The notes under the pieces: generated by a model
The model's input: only the letters and a program-made list of their open reading frames with translations
What the model was told of the DNA's origin: nothing
The model's database searches: none
Assembly (NCBI RefSeq): GCF_009901565.1
Contig: NZ_WXEW01000005.1
Location: 248,001-312,000 of the forward strand
Direction: 5' to 3'
DNA from: Herbidospora solisilvae
Lineage (GTDB): Bacteria; Actinomycetota; Actinomycetes; Streptosporangiales; Streptosporangiaceae
Length of the DNA: 64,000 nucleotides
Program-made: the position numbers and the translations under genes
Part shown: positions 42,503 through 52,089 of the stretch, piece by piece
Layout of the letters: each line of letters begins with the position of its first letter
Position numbering within the stretch: position 1 is the stretch's first letter

Positions 42503-43561
42503 ATGCAGATCGTGGTGATCGGAGCCGGATACGCGGGCACCTACGCGGCGAACATCCTGGCCAGGAAGACCAAGGCCGACATCACAGTGGTCAACCCGCG
42601 TGGCCACTTCGTCGAGCGCGTGCGCCTGCACCAGCGGGTGTCGGGCACCTCCCCGGCGCACGCCCCGCTCACGTCGATGCTGCGCGCCGGGATCACGACC
42701 AGGATCGGGACGGTCGAGAAGATCGGCGACGGGCTCGTCACGCTCGACGACGGCGCCTCGCTCGAATTCGACCTCGCGGTGCTGGCCGTCGGCAGCACGG
42801 CCCAGCCCATGCCGGGCACCATCCCCGCGGGCACCTGGGAGGGCGCGGAACAGGCGCGCGCCGCGCTCGCCACGCTGCACTCCGGGGCGGTCGTCACGGT
42901 GATCGGCGGCGGCCCGACGGGCATCGAGACGGCGGCCGAGATCGCCGCCGCTCGCCCTGATCTGCGGGTCCGCCTCGTGGGCACCGCGGTCGCCGGCGGC
43001 TTCGCCGAAGGAGCGCGGCGCCGGGTGCGCGCCGGGCTCGACCGGCTCAAGGTGGAGGTCGTCGAAGACGGCGTCACGGCGGTGGCCGACGGGCAGGTCG
43101 TGCTCCGGTCCGGTACGGCTCTCGCCACCGACCTCACCCTGTGGGGCATCGTCTCGGGCGTCCCCGACCTCGCCGCGCGCAGCGGCCTGACCGTCGACGA
43201 GGAGGGCCGCCTCGTCGTCGACGAGTTCCTGCGCAGCGTCGACGACCCGCGGGTCTTCGCCGCCGGCGACTGCGCGGCCGTGCCGGGGGCGCGGATGTCC
43301 TGCCAGGCCTCGGAGCCCCAGGGCGCCACGGCGGCCCTCAACGTGGCACGGACGATCCAGGGCCGCGAGCTGACCCCGCACGTCGTGCGGTTCGTCGCCG
43401 TCTGCGTGAGCCTCGGCCGGGCGGACGCGGTGGCCCAGCTCACCCACTTCGACGACTCTCCTCGCCGGGCCTACCTGGCCGGACGCACCGGGGCGGTGCT
43501 CAAGGAGCAGGTCACGCGGGGCACCGTCTTCGGGGCGAAGGCGGGTATCCCGTTCAGATAA
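42503..43561 (+). CDS. NDH-2-like FAD-dependent NAD(P)H oxidoreductase
   Basis: 352 residues. FAD motif VVIGAGYAGTYAA at the start, NAD(P) motif VIGGGPTGIETAAE near residue 134, and VFAAGDCAAV near 252 are typical of type II NADH dehydrogenase/AIF-like proteins. AAGGAGA precedes the ATG. ECF41 sigma factors usually control a neighbouring carboxymuconolactone decarboxylase, oxidoreductase or epimerase gene; this is the oxidoreductase case. Confidence 0.87.
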   Translation: MQIVVIGAGYAGTYAANILARKTKADITVVNPRGHFVERVRLHQRVSGTSPAHAPLTSMLRAGITTRIGTVEKIGDGLVTLDDGASLEFDLAVLAVGSTAQPMPGTIPAGTWEGAEQARAALATLHSGAVVTVIGGGPTGIETAAEIAAARPDLRVRLVGTAVAGGFAEGARRRVRAGLDRLKVEVVEDGVTAVADGQVVLRSGTALATDLTLWGIVSGVPDLAARSGLTVDEEGRLVVDEFLRSVDDPRVFAAGDCAAVPGARMSCQASEPQGATAALNVARTIQGRELTPHVVRFVAVCVSLGRADAVAQLTHFDDSPRRAYLAGRTGAVLKEQVTRGTVFGAKAGIPFR

Positions 43562-43714
43562 CTCGAAATACATCCGATCTGTGAGCCGCAACGACGGGAT
43601 CAACCGGTCAGGAACTCACCGATAGTCGAGGAAACATCGGATGCCAAGCCTTGTTTCAGGGTTGTTTCGATGCTATTTCCTTGACTTGACCCCCCTCACC
43701 TGACCGGAGGACCC

Positions 43715-46700
43715 GTGCGCCGAAGATTATGCACCGCCGGATTGGCGGTGTTCGCCATGGTGGCCGGTATGACCGCTGTCACCCAGACGCAGGCGTCCGC
43801 GCTGGCCCTGCCGCCCACCGACGACCTGACCCTCTGGTACAACTCCCCGGCCACCAACTGGGAGACGCAGGCCCTCCCGATCGGCAACGGCCCGCTGGGC
43901 GCCAAGGTGTTCGGCGGCGTCGCCTCCGAGCAACTCCAGTTCAACGAGAAGACCCTGTGGACCGGCGGCCCCGGCGCGCAGGGCGGCTACAACCACGGCA
44001 ACTGGACCTCGCCCCGCCCGGGGGCCATCGACAACATCCAGGCGCAGATCGACCAGCAGGGCCGGATCACTCCTCAGACCGTGGCCAACGCTCTCGGCCA
44101 GGGCAAGACGAACTTCGGCTCCTACCAGACCTTCGGCGACCTGTTCCTCGACTTCGCCAACCCGCCCACCAGCACCAGCGAATACCGCCGCGAGCTCAGC
44201 CTCCGCGAGGCCATCGCGCGCGTCGGCTACACGGCGGGCGGCGTCGAGTACACCCGCGAGTACTTCGCCAGCAACCCCGGCAACGTGATCGTGGCCCGCA
44301 TCTCGGCCAATCAGACTGGCCGGGTGTCGTTCACGCTGCGGCACACCTCGCCGCGCAACGACAAGACGGTCACCGCCTCGAACGGGCGGCTCACCATCAA
44401 GGGCACGCTGGCCAACAACGGGCTCAAGTTCGAGGGCCAGGTCCAGGTGGTCAACCAGGGCGGCACGCGCACGGACGCCGGTGACCGTGTCACCGTCACC
44501 GGCGCCAACAGCGTGCTGCTGGTCCTGTCGGCCGGCACGAACTACTCCGACGTCTACCCGACCTACCGGGGGGCCGACCCGGCCGCCGGGGTCACCTCAC
44601 GGGTGACGACGGCCGCGGCCAAGAGCTGGGACGAACTGAAGGCCGCCCACCTGGCCGACTACAAGAACCTGTTCGACCGGGTGAAGCTGAACATCGGCCA
44701 GACCAACCCGACCGTGCCGACCAACACGCTGCGCGCCAACTACACCGGCGGTTCGTCGACGCAGGACCGGGCGCTGGAGGCGATGTTCTTCGCGTACGGC
44801 CGCTACCTGCTCATCTCCTCCTCGCGGGAGAACGACATCCTCCCCGCCAACCTGCAGGGCGTGTGGAACAACGTGGTGAACCCACCGTGGGACGCCGACT
44901 ACCACGTCAACATCAACCTGCAGATGAACTACTGGCCGGCCGAGCAGACGAACCTCCGCGAGACCACCAGGCCCTACGACCGCTACGTGAACTCGATGGT
45001 CGCCCCCGGCCGGGTCACCGCCCAGAACATGTACGGCGCCCGCGGCTGGGTGGTCAACAACGAGACCAACCCCTACGGCTTCACCGGCGTGCACAACTAC
45101 CCGCAGTCGTTCTGGTTCCCCGAGGCCGCCGCCTGGACGACCCAGCACCTCTACGACAGCTACCGCTTCAACGGCGACGTCAACTACCTGCGTGACACCG
45201 CCTACCCGGCGATCAAGGGCGCGGCCGAGTTCTGGCTCGACTTCCTGCACGTCGACCCGCGTGACAACCGCCTGGTGGTCTCGCCGTCGTACTCCCCGGA
45301 GAACGGCGACTTCTCGGCCGGCGCGTCGATGTCGCAGCAGATCGTGCGCGAGGTCTTCACCAACGCCCTGGCCGCCGCCCGCACCCTGGGCGTCGACACC
45401 GCGCTCCAGAACGAGCTGACCACCGCCCTGTCGCGGCTCGACCCGGGCCTGCGCATCGGCCGCTGGGGCCAGCTCCAGGAGTGGAAGACCGACTGGGACT
45501 CCCAGACCGACACCCACCGCCACGTCTCCCACCTGTTCGCGCTGCACCCGAGCAACCAGATCCTTCCGGGCACGGCCGAGGCCGGCGCCGCCCGCGTCTC
45601 GCTGAACGCGCGCGGCGACGGCGGCACCGGCTGGTCGAAGGCCTGGAAGATCAACTTCTGGGCACGTCTCCTCGACGGCAACCGCGCCCACAAGCTGCTG
45701 TCGGAGCAGCTCAAGTCGTCCACCCTCGACAACCTGTGGGACACCCACCCGCCGTTCCAGATCGACGGCAACTTCGGCGCGACCTCCGGCGTCGCCGAGA
45801 TGCTCCTGCAGAGCCAGCACGACACCGTGCACGTGCTGCCCGCCCTGCCGTCGACCTGGGCCAACGGCTCGGTGACGGGCCTGAAGGCACGCGGCGACAT
45901 CACCGTCGACACGACGTGGAAGTCGGGCGCGGCCGAGACGATCACCCTGCGGACCGCCCGGACCAACCCGATCAAGGTCCGCACCGCCGCCGCCACGGGC
46001 ACCTACGCGGTCAAGGACGAGACCGACGCGACCGTCACCGCCACCCGGACCGGCGACACGCTGAGCTGGAACGCGACCGCCGGGAAGACGTACACGATCA
46101 GCTTCACCACGGGCGGCGGCACCACCCAGACCGTCGAGGGGGAGGCGTTCACCTCGCAGTCGGGCGTCCAGCCCGCCGGGCACGCCACCGCCAGCGGCGG
46201 CCAGACCGTCGGCTACATCGACAACGGCGACTGGGCGGCCTACTCGCAGGTCAGCACCGCGGGCCTGCGCACCTTCAGCGCCCGGGTCTCCTCGGGCGGC
46301 CCCGGCGGCACGATCACGATCAGGGCCGGATCGCCGACCGGGACCGTGCTCGGGTCGGTAGCGGTCGCGCCCACCGGAAGCTGGGACACGTTCACGACCG
46401 TGTCGACGACGTTGACCGGGACCGGCTCCGGCCCGCTCCACCTGGTCTTCTCCGGCGGGGCGGGCAGCCTGCTCGACGTCGACACCATCACGGTGTCGAC
46501 CACCGGCGGCGGCCCCCAGCCGGTGACCGTGCAGGGTGAGGCCTGGACCTCGATGAGCGGCGTGCAGCAGGCCGACCATCCGAGCGCCCAGGGCGGATAC
46601 TCGGTCGGCTACATCGACAACGGCGACTGGACGGCCTATTCGGGGGTGAACACCTCGGGCCTGCGCAACTTCAGCGCCCGGGTGTCATCGGCCGGGGCCG

Positions 46701-46897
46701 GCGGCACCATCCAGATCAGGTCGGGCTCGCAGACCGGCACGCTGCTCGGCTCGGTCGCGGTGGCGCCCACGGGCGGCTGGGACACCCACGTGACCGTCTC
46801 CACGACGCTGACCGGATCGGCCTCCGGGCCGCTCTACCTGGTCTTCACGGGAGGCGCGGGCTCCCTGTTCGACGTGGACTCCTTCACGGTGTCCTGA
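43715..46897 (+). CDS. Secreted GH95 alpha-L-fucosidase with two CBM6 modules
   Basis: 1060 residues with a signal peptide. GH95 catalytic features are all visible: NINLQMNYWPAE (Asn399, Asn401), SPSYSPENG (Glu529, the general acid), and QIDGNFG (Asp684), in the order known for bifidobacterial AfcA. Two CBM6 modules follow (about residues 808-928 and 938-1060), each opening with V-x-GEA-x-TS-x-SGVQ and closing with LVF-GGAGS-DVD. It would release fucose or galactose from plant or host glycans outside the cell. GTG start follows CGGAGG. A hairpin terminator lies just after. Confidence 0.92.
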   Translation: MRRRLCTAGLAVFAMVAGMTAVTQTQASALALPPTDDLTLWYNSPATNWETQALPIGNGPLGAKVFGGVASEQLQFNEKTLWTGGPGAQGGYNHGNWTSPRPGAIDNIQAQIDQQGRITPQTVANALGQGKTNFGSYQTFGDLFLDFANPPTSTSEYRRELSLREAIARVGYTAGGVEYTREYFASNPGNVIVARISANQTGRVSFTLRHTSPRNDKTVTASNGRLTIKGTLANNGLKFEGQVQVVNQGGTRTDAGDRVTVTGANSVLLVLSAGTNYSDVYPTYRGADPAAGVTSRVTTAAAKSWDELKAAHLADYKNLFDRVKLNIGQTNPTVPTNTLRANYTGGSSTQDRALEAMFFAYGRYLLISSSRENDILPANLQGVWNNVVNPPWDADYHVNINLQMNYWPAEQTNLRETTRPYDRYVNSMVAPGRVTAQNMYGARGWVVNNETNPYGFTGVHNYPQSFWFPEAAAWTTQHLYDSYRFNGDVNYLRDTAYPAIKGAAEFWLDFLHVDPRDNRLVVSPSYSPENGDFSAGASMSQQIVREVFTNALAAARTLGVDTALQNELTTALSRLDPGLRIGRWGQLQEWKTDWDSQTDTHRHVSHLFALHPSNQILPGTAEAGAARVSLNARGDGGTGWSKAWKINFWARLLDGNRAHKLLSEQLKSSTLDNLWDTHPPFQIDGNFGATSGVAEMLLQSQHDTVHVLPALPSTWANGSVTGLKARGDITVDTTWKSGAAETITLRTARTNPIKVRTAAATGTYAVKDETDATVTATRTGDTLSWNATAGKTYTISFTTGGGTTQTVEGEAFTSQSGVQPAGHATASGGQTVGYIDNGDWAAYSQVSTAGLRTFSARVSSGGPGGTITIRAGSPTGTVLGSVAVAPTGSWDTFTTVSTTLTGTGSGPLHLVFSGGAGSLLDVDTITVSTTGGGPQPVTVQGEAWTSMSGVQQADHPSAQGGYSVGYIDNGDWTAYSGVNTSGLRNFSARVSSAGAGGTIQIRSGSQTGTLLGSVAVAPTGGWDTHVTVSTTLTGSASGPLYLVFTGGAGSLFDVDSFTVS

Positions 46898-46900
46898 CGT

Positions 46901-46932
46901 GAAAGGGGCGTCCCGGGCGGGGCGCCCCTTTC
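46901..46932. terminator. Bidirectional hairpin terminator, 10-bp stem
   Basis: GAAAGGGGCG (46901-46910) pairs perfectly with CGCCCCTTTC (46923-46932) around a 12-nt loop, between the GH95 stop and the stop of the convergent membrane protein gene. The A/T-rich outer ends give a short U-run on both strands. Confidence 0.8.
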
Positions 46933-47529
46933 CTACTTCTCCGTACGGACCAGCTCCGGCCGGAAGGCGATGATCAGGCCGAGCGTGGCGTAACCGACCA
47001 GCAGGTGCGTCGCGCCGACCACGTCGCCCACCTCCGGGCCCAGGATGCCCATGGCCGGGATCGTCACCACGGCCCAGCTCTCGGCGACCACCGGCCACAC
47101 GCGGGCCAGGCCGCGCCAGCGCCCGGCGAAGGCGACCTTGATCCCGATCACGAACATGCCGAGCATCGAGAGCGGCCAGAAGACGTCGAGGATCGCCAGC
47201 CAGTCGGCGTCGCGCTGGCCGGGCAGGAGGGCGTGCAGCAGGCTCCAGACCATCGCCGGCACCAGCAGCACCCGCTCGACCTGCAACATGCCGCGGGCCA
47301 GTCGGCTCGTGCCGGTCGCCCGGGTGCGGATCATGAGGGCCAGCAGGCACATCAGCCCGAACTGGAAGGCCAGCCCGCCGAGGTCGGTGAGCTTCCAGCC
47401 CAGGTCGGTGGTCGGCTGGAAGCCGTAGAAGAGGCTGGCGGCCGACCAGACCAGCGCGCCCGACGACAGACCCAGGGCCAGTCTGCGGATGGTGGTCTCG
47501 GTCTCGGTGGGGGCGGCGGTGAGGGTCAT
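46933..47529 (-). CDS. Multi-pass membrane protein, unknown function
   Basis: 198 residues with about six hydrophobic segments, from LALGLSSGALVWSAASLFYGF to VGYATLGLIIAF. I recognise no catalytic motif. It faces the histidine kinase gene across a 147-bp divergent gap, so it could be a target or partner of that two-component system. The ATG at 47529 follows weak purine-rich sequence. Confidence 0.72.
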   Translation of the reverse strand: MTLTAAPTETETTIRRLALGLSSGALVWSAASLFYGFQPTTDLGWKLTDLGGLAFQFGLMCLLALMIRTRATGTSRLARGMLQVERVLLVPAMVWSLLHALLPGQRDADWLAILDVFWPLSMLGMFVIGIKVAFAGRWRGLARVWPVVAESWAVVTIPAMGILGPEVGDVVGATHLLVGYATLGLIIAFRPELVRTEK

Positions 47530-47676
47530 CGTGCGTCCTTCGTCTCTCGGGAACGACGACCATGCTGCGGATCGGGCGGCCCGGACCGTCAGGGCACGGC
47601 GTCCTGTTCCGGTGCCCGGTACAAATGGGACACGAGTCCTAGGGACTTCGCTGACCTGCTGCGGGACACTTTCCTG

Positions 47677-49674
47677 GTGCGGAAGGTGCTCTTCGCGGTC
47701 GCGGTGGCCGCCCTGCCCGCCGCGGCCCTCATCGACGTACGGGTCCCGGCGGCCCATCGCGCCGGGCTGGCCCTCCAGCCGGGCGCGTTCGACGCGCTGG
47801 CCGGGATCGCGCTGGCGACGGCCGGAATGGTCGTGCTCGGCAGGTTCCCCCGGCACGCGCTCGGCCGGCTGATGTCGGTGTTCGGCGCCTGGTGGGCGCT
47901 CGACGGGCTGGCGTCGTCGTGGCTGGCGTACTCGACGCTCGAAGGACTGCCGGGCGACTCGGCGGCCTTCCTGATCTACCAGCGCTTCGGCGCGGGCCTC
48001 CTGCTGCTGTTGCCGCTGCTCCTGCTGCTGTTCCCCGAGGGGAGGCTGCCGACGGGCCGGTGGCGGGCAGTCTCGTATGTCAGCCTGGGCCTGACGAGCC
48101 TGCTGCCGCTGGCGTTGGTGGCGGCGCCGTCGCGGATCGCCCAGGCCACCTCCGAACCGGGCCCGATTCCCGCGGCCCTGCGAAGCGTCGACCTCGACCT
48201 GCTCTATCTGCCGCTGCCCGACGAGGTCTGGACCGTCGTGTTGCGGGTGGCCCAGCTCTGCGTGCCGCTGAGCCTGGTCGCGCCGTTCGTCGTGGTCGTC
48301 CGGCGCTACCGCGCGTCGGCCGGGCTCGACCGGGCGCGGTTGCGCTGGCTGGTCTGGGCGGGCGTGGTCGACCTCATGGTCATGCTGACGTTCCGGCTGC
48401 TGCCGGGTTCGTGGACGGCGATCGGCCTCACGGTCGGCGTCGTCCTCACCGCCGCGGCGGTCGCGGTCGGCGTCGTCCGGCCCGACCTGGTCGACGTCGA
48501 CCGCCTGCTCGGCGGAACCGTCGTGTACGCCCTCCTGCTGGCCCTGACCTTCGTGCTCGACCTGGTCGTGCTGGGCAGCGCCGGGCAGTACCTCGGCTCC
48601 CGCCTGAACGACGGCGAACGCCTGGTAATCGCCGTGTTCGCGGTCGCCATCGGCTACGCGCAACTGCGCCACCGGTTGCAGCGGCTGGTCCGCCGCTGGG
48701 TCGTGGGCGACCGCGACGACCCCTACCACGTGGTCTCCGGCCTGGCCGAGCGGCTGGAGGCGACCGACGACTCCGAGGCGCAGCTCCTCACGCTGGCCCG
48801 CACGGTCAGGCGGGCGTTCCGGACGTCGTACGTCGGCGTCGAGATCACCGACGCGCTCCTGGTCGAAGACGGCGAACGCCCGGCGGAGACCCGGGCGCTG
48901 CCCATCGCCTACCGGGGAGAACGCGTCGGCCGGCTGGTGCTGCCCGCCCGGGTCACCCGCCCGACGTCGGGCGACGAACGGCTGCTCGCCGACGTGATCC
49001 GCCAGGCCGCGGCGGCGGCGCGGGCCGTCCACCTGGCGGAGGAGCTGCAACGCGGCCGGGAGAGAATCGTCTCGGCCGTCGAGGACGAACGCCGCCGCCT
49101 GCGCCGAGAGCTCCACGACGGCCTCGGCCCGACCCTGGCCGCCGTCGCCGCCCGCATCGACATGGCCAGGATCACCGCCCGCCGCTCCGGCGACGACGCC
49201 GACCAGATCCTCGGCCAGGCCCGCCAGGAGCTCACCGGCCTGCTCGCCGAGGTCAGACGCCTGGTCCACGGCCTGCGGCCCCCGGCACTCGACGACGTCG
49301 GCCTGGTCGGGGCCATCCGCCAGCTCGCCCCCGACCTCACGATGCGGGTGGAGGAACACGGCGACCTGACGGGCCTGCCCGCGGCGGTCGAGGTGGCCGC
49401 CTACCGGATCGCCGCCGAGGCCGTCACGAACGTCCGCCGCCACGCCCGCGCCACGACCTGCACGGTGACCCTCATCCGCGCCGACGGCGTCCTGAACGTC
49501 GAGATCACCGACGACGGCGTCGGCCTGGGAACGGCCACGACGACCGGCGTGGGCCTGGTGTCCATGCGCGAACGCGCCGCCGAACTCGGCGGCACCTGTG
49601 AGATCGCCCCGATGGAGCCGAGAGGGACCCGCGTGCTGACGAGCCTGCCCGCCCGCGACGAGGTGACGGTATGA
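47677..49674 (+). CDS. NarL-type (HisKA_3) membrane sensor histidine kinase
   Basis: 665 residues. About eight N-terminal membrane helices (1-330) act as sensor, a GAF-like region follows, then the phosphoacceptor helix ERRRLRRELHDGLGPTLAAV with the HDGLGP histidine, and an ATPase domain with EAVTNVRRHA (N box) and DDGVGLG (G1). The GTG at 47677 is the only plausible start, with a poor ribosome site. It overlaps the response regulator gene by 4 bp. The signal is unknown. Confidence 0.88.
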   Translation: MRKVLFAVAVAALPAAALIDVRVPAAHRAGLALQPGAFDALAGIALATAGMVVLGRFPRHALGRLMSVFGAWWALDGLASSWLAYSTLEGLPGDSAAFLIYQRFGAGLLLLLPLLLLLFPEGRLPTGRWRAVSYVSLGLTSLLPLALVAAPSRIAQATSEPGPIPAALRSVDLDLLYLPLPDEVWTVVLRVAQLCVPLSLVAPFVVVVRRYRASAGLDRARLRWLVWAGVVDLMVMLTFRLLPGSWTAIGLTVGVVLTAAAVAVGVVRPDLVDVDRLLGGTVVYALLLALTFVLDLVVLGSAGQYLGSRLNDGERLVIAVFAVAIGYAQLRHRLQRLVRRWVVGDRDDPYHVVSGLAERLEATDDSEAQLLTLARTVRRAFRTSYVGVEITDALLVEDGERPAETRALPIAYRGERVGRLVLPARVTRPTSGDERLLADVIRQAAAAARAVHLAEELQRGRERIVSAVEDERRRLRRELHDGLGPTLAAVAARIDMARITARRSGDDADQILGQARQELTGLLAEVRRLVHGLRPPALDDVGLVGAIRQLAPDLTMRVEEHGDLTGLPAAVEVAAYRIAAEAVTNVRRHARATTCTVTLIRADGVLNVEITDDGVGLGTATTTGVGLVSMRERAAELGGTCEIAPMEPRGTRVLTSLPARDEVTV

Positions 49675-50315
49675 CCATCAGGGTCCTGGTCGTCGACGAC
49701 CACCCGGTGTTCCGCGAGGGCTTCGCCGCCCTGCTGGGCAGCATCGACGAGATCGACGTCATCGGCACCGCCGCGAACGGCGCCGAAGCGGTGACCCGGG
49801 CGGTTCGGGAGGAGCCCGACGTGATCGTCATGGACGTCTCGATGCCCGAGATGGACGGCATCGAGGCCACCCGCCGCGTCCTGGCCGACCGCCCGGAGAC
49901 CGGCGTGGTCGTCCTGACCATGTCGGAGGAGGACGGCACCATCTTCGACGCCCTCCGCGCCGGCGCCCGCGGCTACCTGCTGAAGGGCGCCGAACCCGAC
50001 GAGGTCGTGCGCGCCATCACGACGGTGGCCGGGGGAGGCGTCGTCTTCGGCGCCGTCCTCGCCGGCCGCATCGCCGACTTCCTCGCCCCGCGCCCCCCGG
50101 CCACCTCGGGCGAGACCTTCCCGACCCTGACGGCCCGGGAGCACGAGATCCTCGACCTGGTGGCCGCCGGCCTGTCGAACGGCCAGATCGCCGCCCGCCT
50201 CTTCCTGTCCCAGAAGACCGTCCGCAACCACGTGTACGCGGTCATGGGCAAACTCCAGGCGGCCGACCGTGCCGAGGCCATCATCCGAGCGAGAGACGCC
50301 GGCCTCGGCCGCTAG
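49671..50315 (+). CDS. NarL/LuxR-type response regulator
   Basis: 214 residues. Receiver domain with VVDDHPVFREG acidic pocket and phospho-acceptor Asp55 in VMDVSMPEMDG, then a LuxR HTH (LTAREHEILDLVAAGLSNGQIAARLFLSQKTVRNHV). Start ATGA overlaps the kinase stop, so they are a coupled pair. Targets are unknown. Confidence 0.93.
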   Translation: MTIRVLVVDDHPVFREGFAALLGSIDEIDVIGTAANGAEAVTRAVREEPDVIVMDVSMPEMDGIEATRRVLADRPETGVVVLTMSEEDGTIFDALRAGARGYLLKGAEPDEVVRAITTVAGGGVVFGAVLAGRIADFLAPRPPATSGETFPTLTAREHEILDLVAAGLSNGQIAARLFLSQKTVRNHVYAVMGKLQAADRAEAIIRARDAGLGR

Positions 50316-50319
50316 CCGG

Positions 50320-51297
50320 CTACCAGCGGTTCCCGATCTGGGGAGCGATCAGTTCGTCGTAGATCTCGTTGACCGCGGCCAGGGTCTCGCCGCTCAGGGG
50401 TGCGAGGTCGGCGGCGGCGCTGTTCGAGCGGGCCTGGCCCGGGTTGCTGGCGCCCGGGATGATAGCGCTCACACCCGGCTGGTCGATGATCCAGCGCAGG
50501 GCGAACTGGGCCATCGTGGCGCCCTCGGGGACCAGCGGGGCCAGGCGGCGGACCGCTTCCAGGCCCGTCTCGAAATCGACGCCCGAGAACGTCTCGCCGA
50601 CGTCGAAGGCCGCGCCGTGGCGGTTGTAGTTGCGGTGGTCGTTCTCCGGGAAGGTCGTGGCGGTGTCGTACCGGCCGGAGAGGAGGCCGCTCGCCAGCGG
50701 GACCCGGGCGATGATGCCGACCCCGGCCTCGCGGGCGGCGGGCAGCACCTCCGCGAGCGGGCCGAGGCGCAGCATGTTCAGGATGATCTGCACGCTGGCC
50801 ACGCCCGGACGGGCGATCGCCTTCAGGGCCTCCTCGCGGGTCTCCACGCTGACCGCGTAGTTCTTCATGCGGCCCTCGGCGACCATGGTGTCGAGCGCGT
50901 CGAAGACCTCGTCGCTCGAGTAGACCGGCGTGGGCGGGCAGTGCAGCTGGACCAGGTCGAGGGTGTCGACGCCCAGGTTCTGCCGCGACCGGTCGTTCCA
51001 GGCGCGGAAGTTGTCGAGGTTGTAGTTCTCGGGGGTCTGCTCGACCCGGCGGCCCATCTTGGTCGCCACCAGGATGTCGGGGTGGTCCTTGATGAAGCGG
51101 CCGATGAACTGCTCGCTGCGGCCGTCGCCGTAGACGTCGGCGGTGTCGAAGAAGTCGACGCCCGTCTCTACGGCGGTCTCCAGGACGGCGAAGGCGGTCT
51201 CCTCGCTGACGTCGCCCCAGTCGGCGCCGAGCTGCCAGGTGCCGAGGCCGACCACGGACACGTCACGGCCGGTCCGGCCGAGTCTGCGGTGTTCCAC
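50320..51297 (-). CDS. Aldo/keto reductase
   Basis: 325 residues. The AKR tetrad is visible: Asp in DFFDTADVYGDGRSE with its Tyr, Lys in VATKMGRR and His in VQLHCPP. C-terminal WIIDQPGVSAIIPGASNPGQARSNSA binds NADPH. Reduces aldehydes or ketones; substrate unknown. Convergent with the response regulator gene (4-bp gap). Confidence 0.9.
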   Translation of the reverse strand: MEHRRLGRTGRDVSVVGLGTWQLGADWGDVSEETAFAVLETAVETGVDFFDTADVYGDGRSEQFIGRFIKDHPDILVATKMGRRVEQTPENYNLDNFRAWNDRSRQNLGVDTLDLVQLHCPPTPVYSSDEVFDALDTMVAEGRMKNYAVSVETREEALKAIARPGVASVQIILNMLRLGPLAEVLPAAREAGVGIIARVPLASGLLSGRYDTATTFPENDHRNYNRHGAAFDVGETFSGVDFETGLEAVRRLAPLVPEGATMAQFALRWIIDQPGVSAIIPGASNPGQARSNSAAADLAPLSGETLAAVNEIYDELIAPQIGNRW

Positions 51298-51333
51298 GTC
51301 TTTCCTTCCATAGTGGAATCTGCAGGTCCGAGA

Positions 51334-51987
51334 CTAGTCACCCGAGATCAGGGCTTCCGACTCCAGGACGTCGGCGACGACGTGGTCGGCCCCGGAGCCG
51401 TGCGGTTCCCGGGTGATCCAGATCGTGCGCAGCCCGGCCGCCCGGCCGCCCTCGATGTCGGCGGCGTGGTTGTCGCCCACCATCCAGCCGCCGCCCGCCA
51501 GGGGCAGGCCGCACCGCTTGGCGGCGATCTCGAAGAGGGCCACGTCGGGTTTCCTGATCCCCTCGACCCCGGCCACGGCGAACCCGTCGACCGCGTCGGC
51601 CAGCCCGGTGGCGCGGAGTTTGCCGAGCTGGTTGTCGGCCATGCCGTTGGCCACGATCCCGACCTTCCACCCGGCGGCCCGCAGCCGGGCCAGCATGGCC
51701 AGCACCTCAGGCCGGCACTCGACCAACTCCGGCATCCGGGCCCGGTAGGCGGCCCAAAGTTCCTCGGCGGACGGGGCGAGGTCGAAGTGATACTTGATCC
51801 ACCGGAACATCAGGTCCCGGTGGGGGATGTCCAGATCGAGCAGCCACCGCACCCCGTCGTCACCCAGGCCGTGGATTCCGGCGAACTCGGCGGCCCAGGC
51901 GCCGAACGCCCCGTCGAGATCGATGAGCGTGTTGTCCATGTCGAACAGGACCAGCCGTTGCACGCGGCCGACTCTATAGAGGTTCAT
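51334..51987 (-). CDS. HAD-superfamily hydrolase (haloacid dehalogenase/phosphatase type)
   Basis: 217 residues from ATG 51987; GTG at 51963 would give a more compact start. HAD motif I LFDMDNTLID, motif II IVANGM, motif III lysine in GIRKPDVALFE and motif IV GDNHAADIEGG are all present, with a helical cap between I and II. A phosphatase of unknown substrate. Confidence 0.87.
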   Translation of the reverse strand: MNLYRVGRVQRLVLFDMDNTLIDLDGAFGAWAAEFAGIHGLGDDGVRWLLDLDIPHRDLMFRWIKYHFDLAPSAEELWAAYRARMPELVECRPEVLAMLARLRAAGWKVGIVANGMADNQLGKLRATGLADAVDGFAVAGVEGIRKPDVALFEIAAKRCGLPLAGGGWMVGDNHAADIEGGRAAGLRTIWITREPHGSGADHVVADVLESEALISGD

Positions 51988-52089
51988 GACCGCGCGACTC
52001 GCCGCGAGGTCATGGCAACGGCGACCTGGTGACGTCATGATCACGTTCGCCGGACCACGGGGGCCCGGCGGGAACGTGAGGAATGACCG

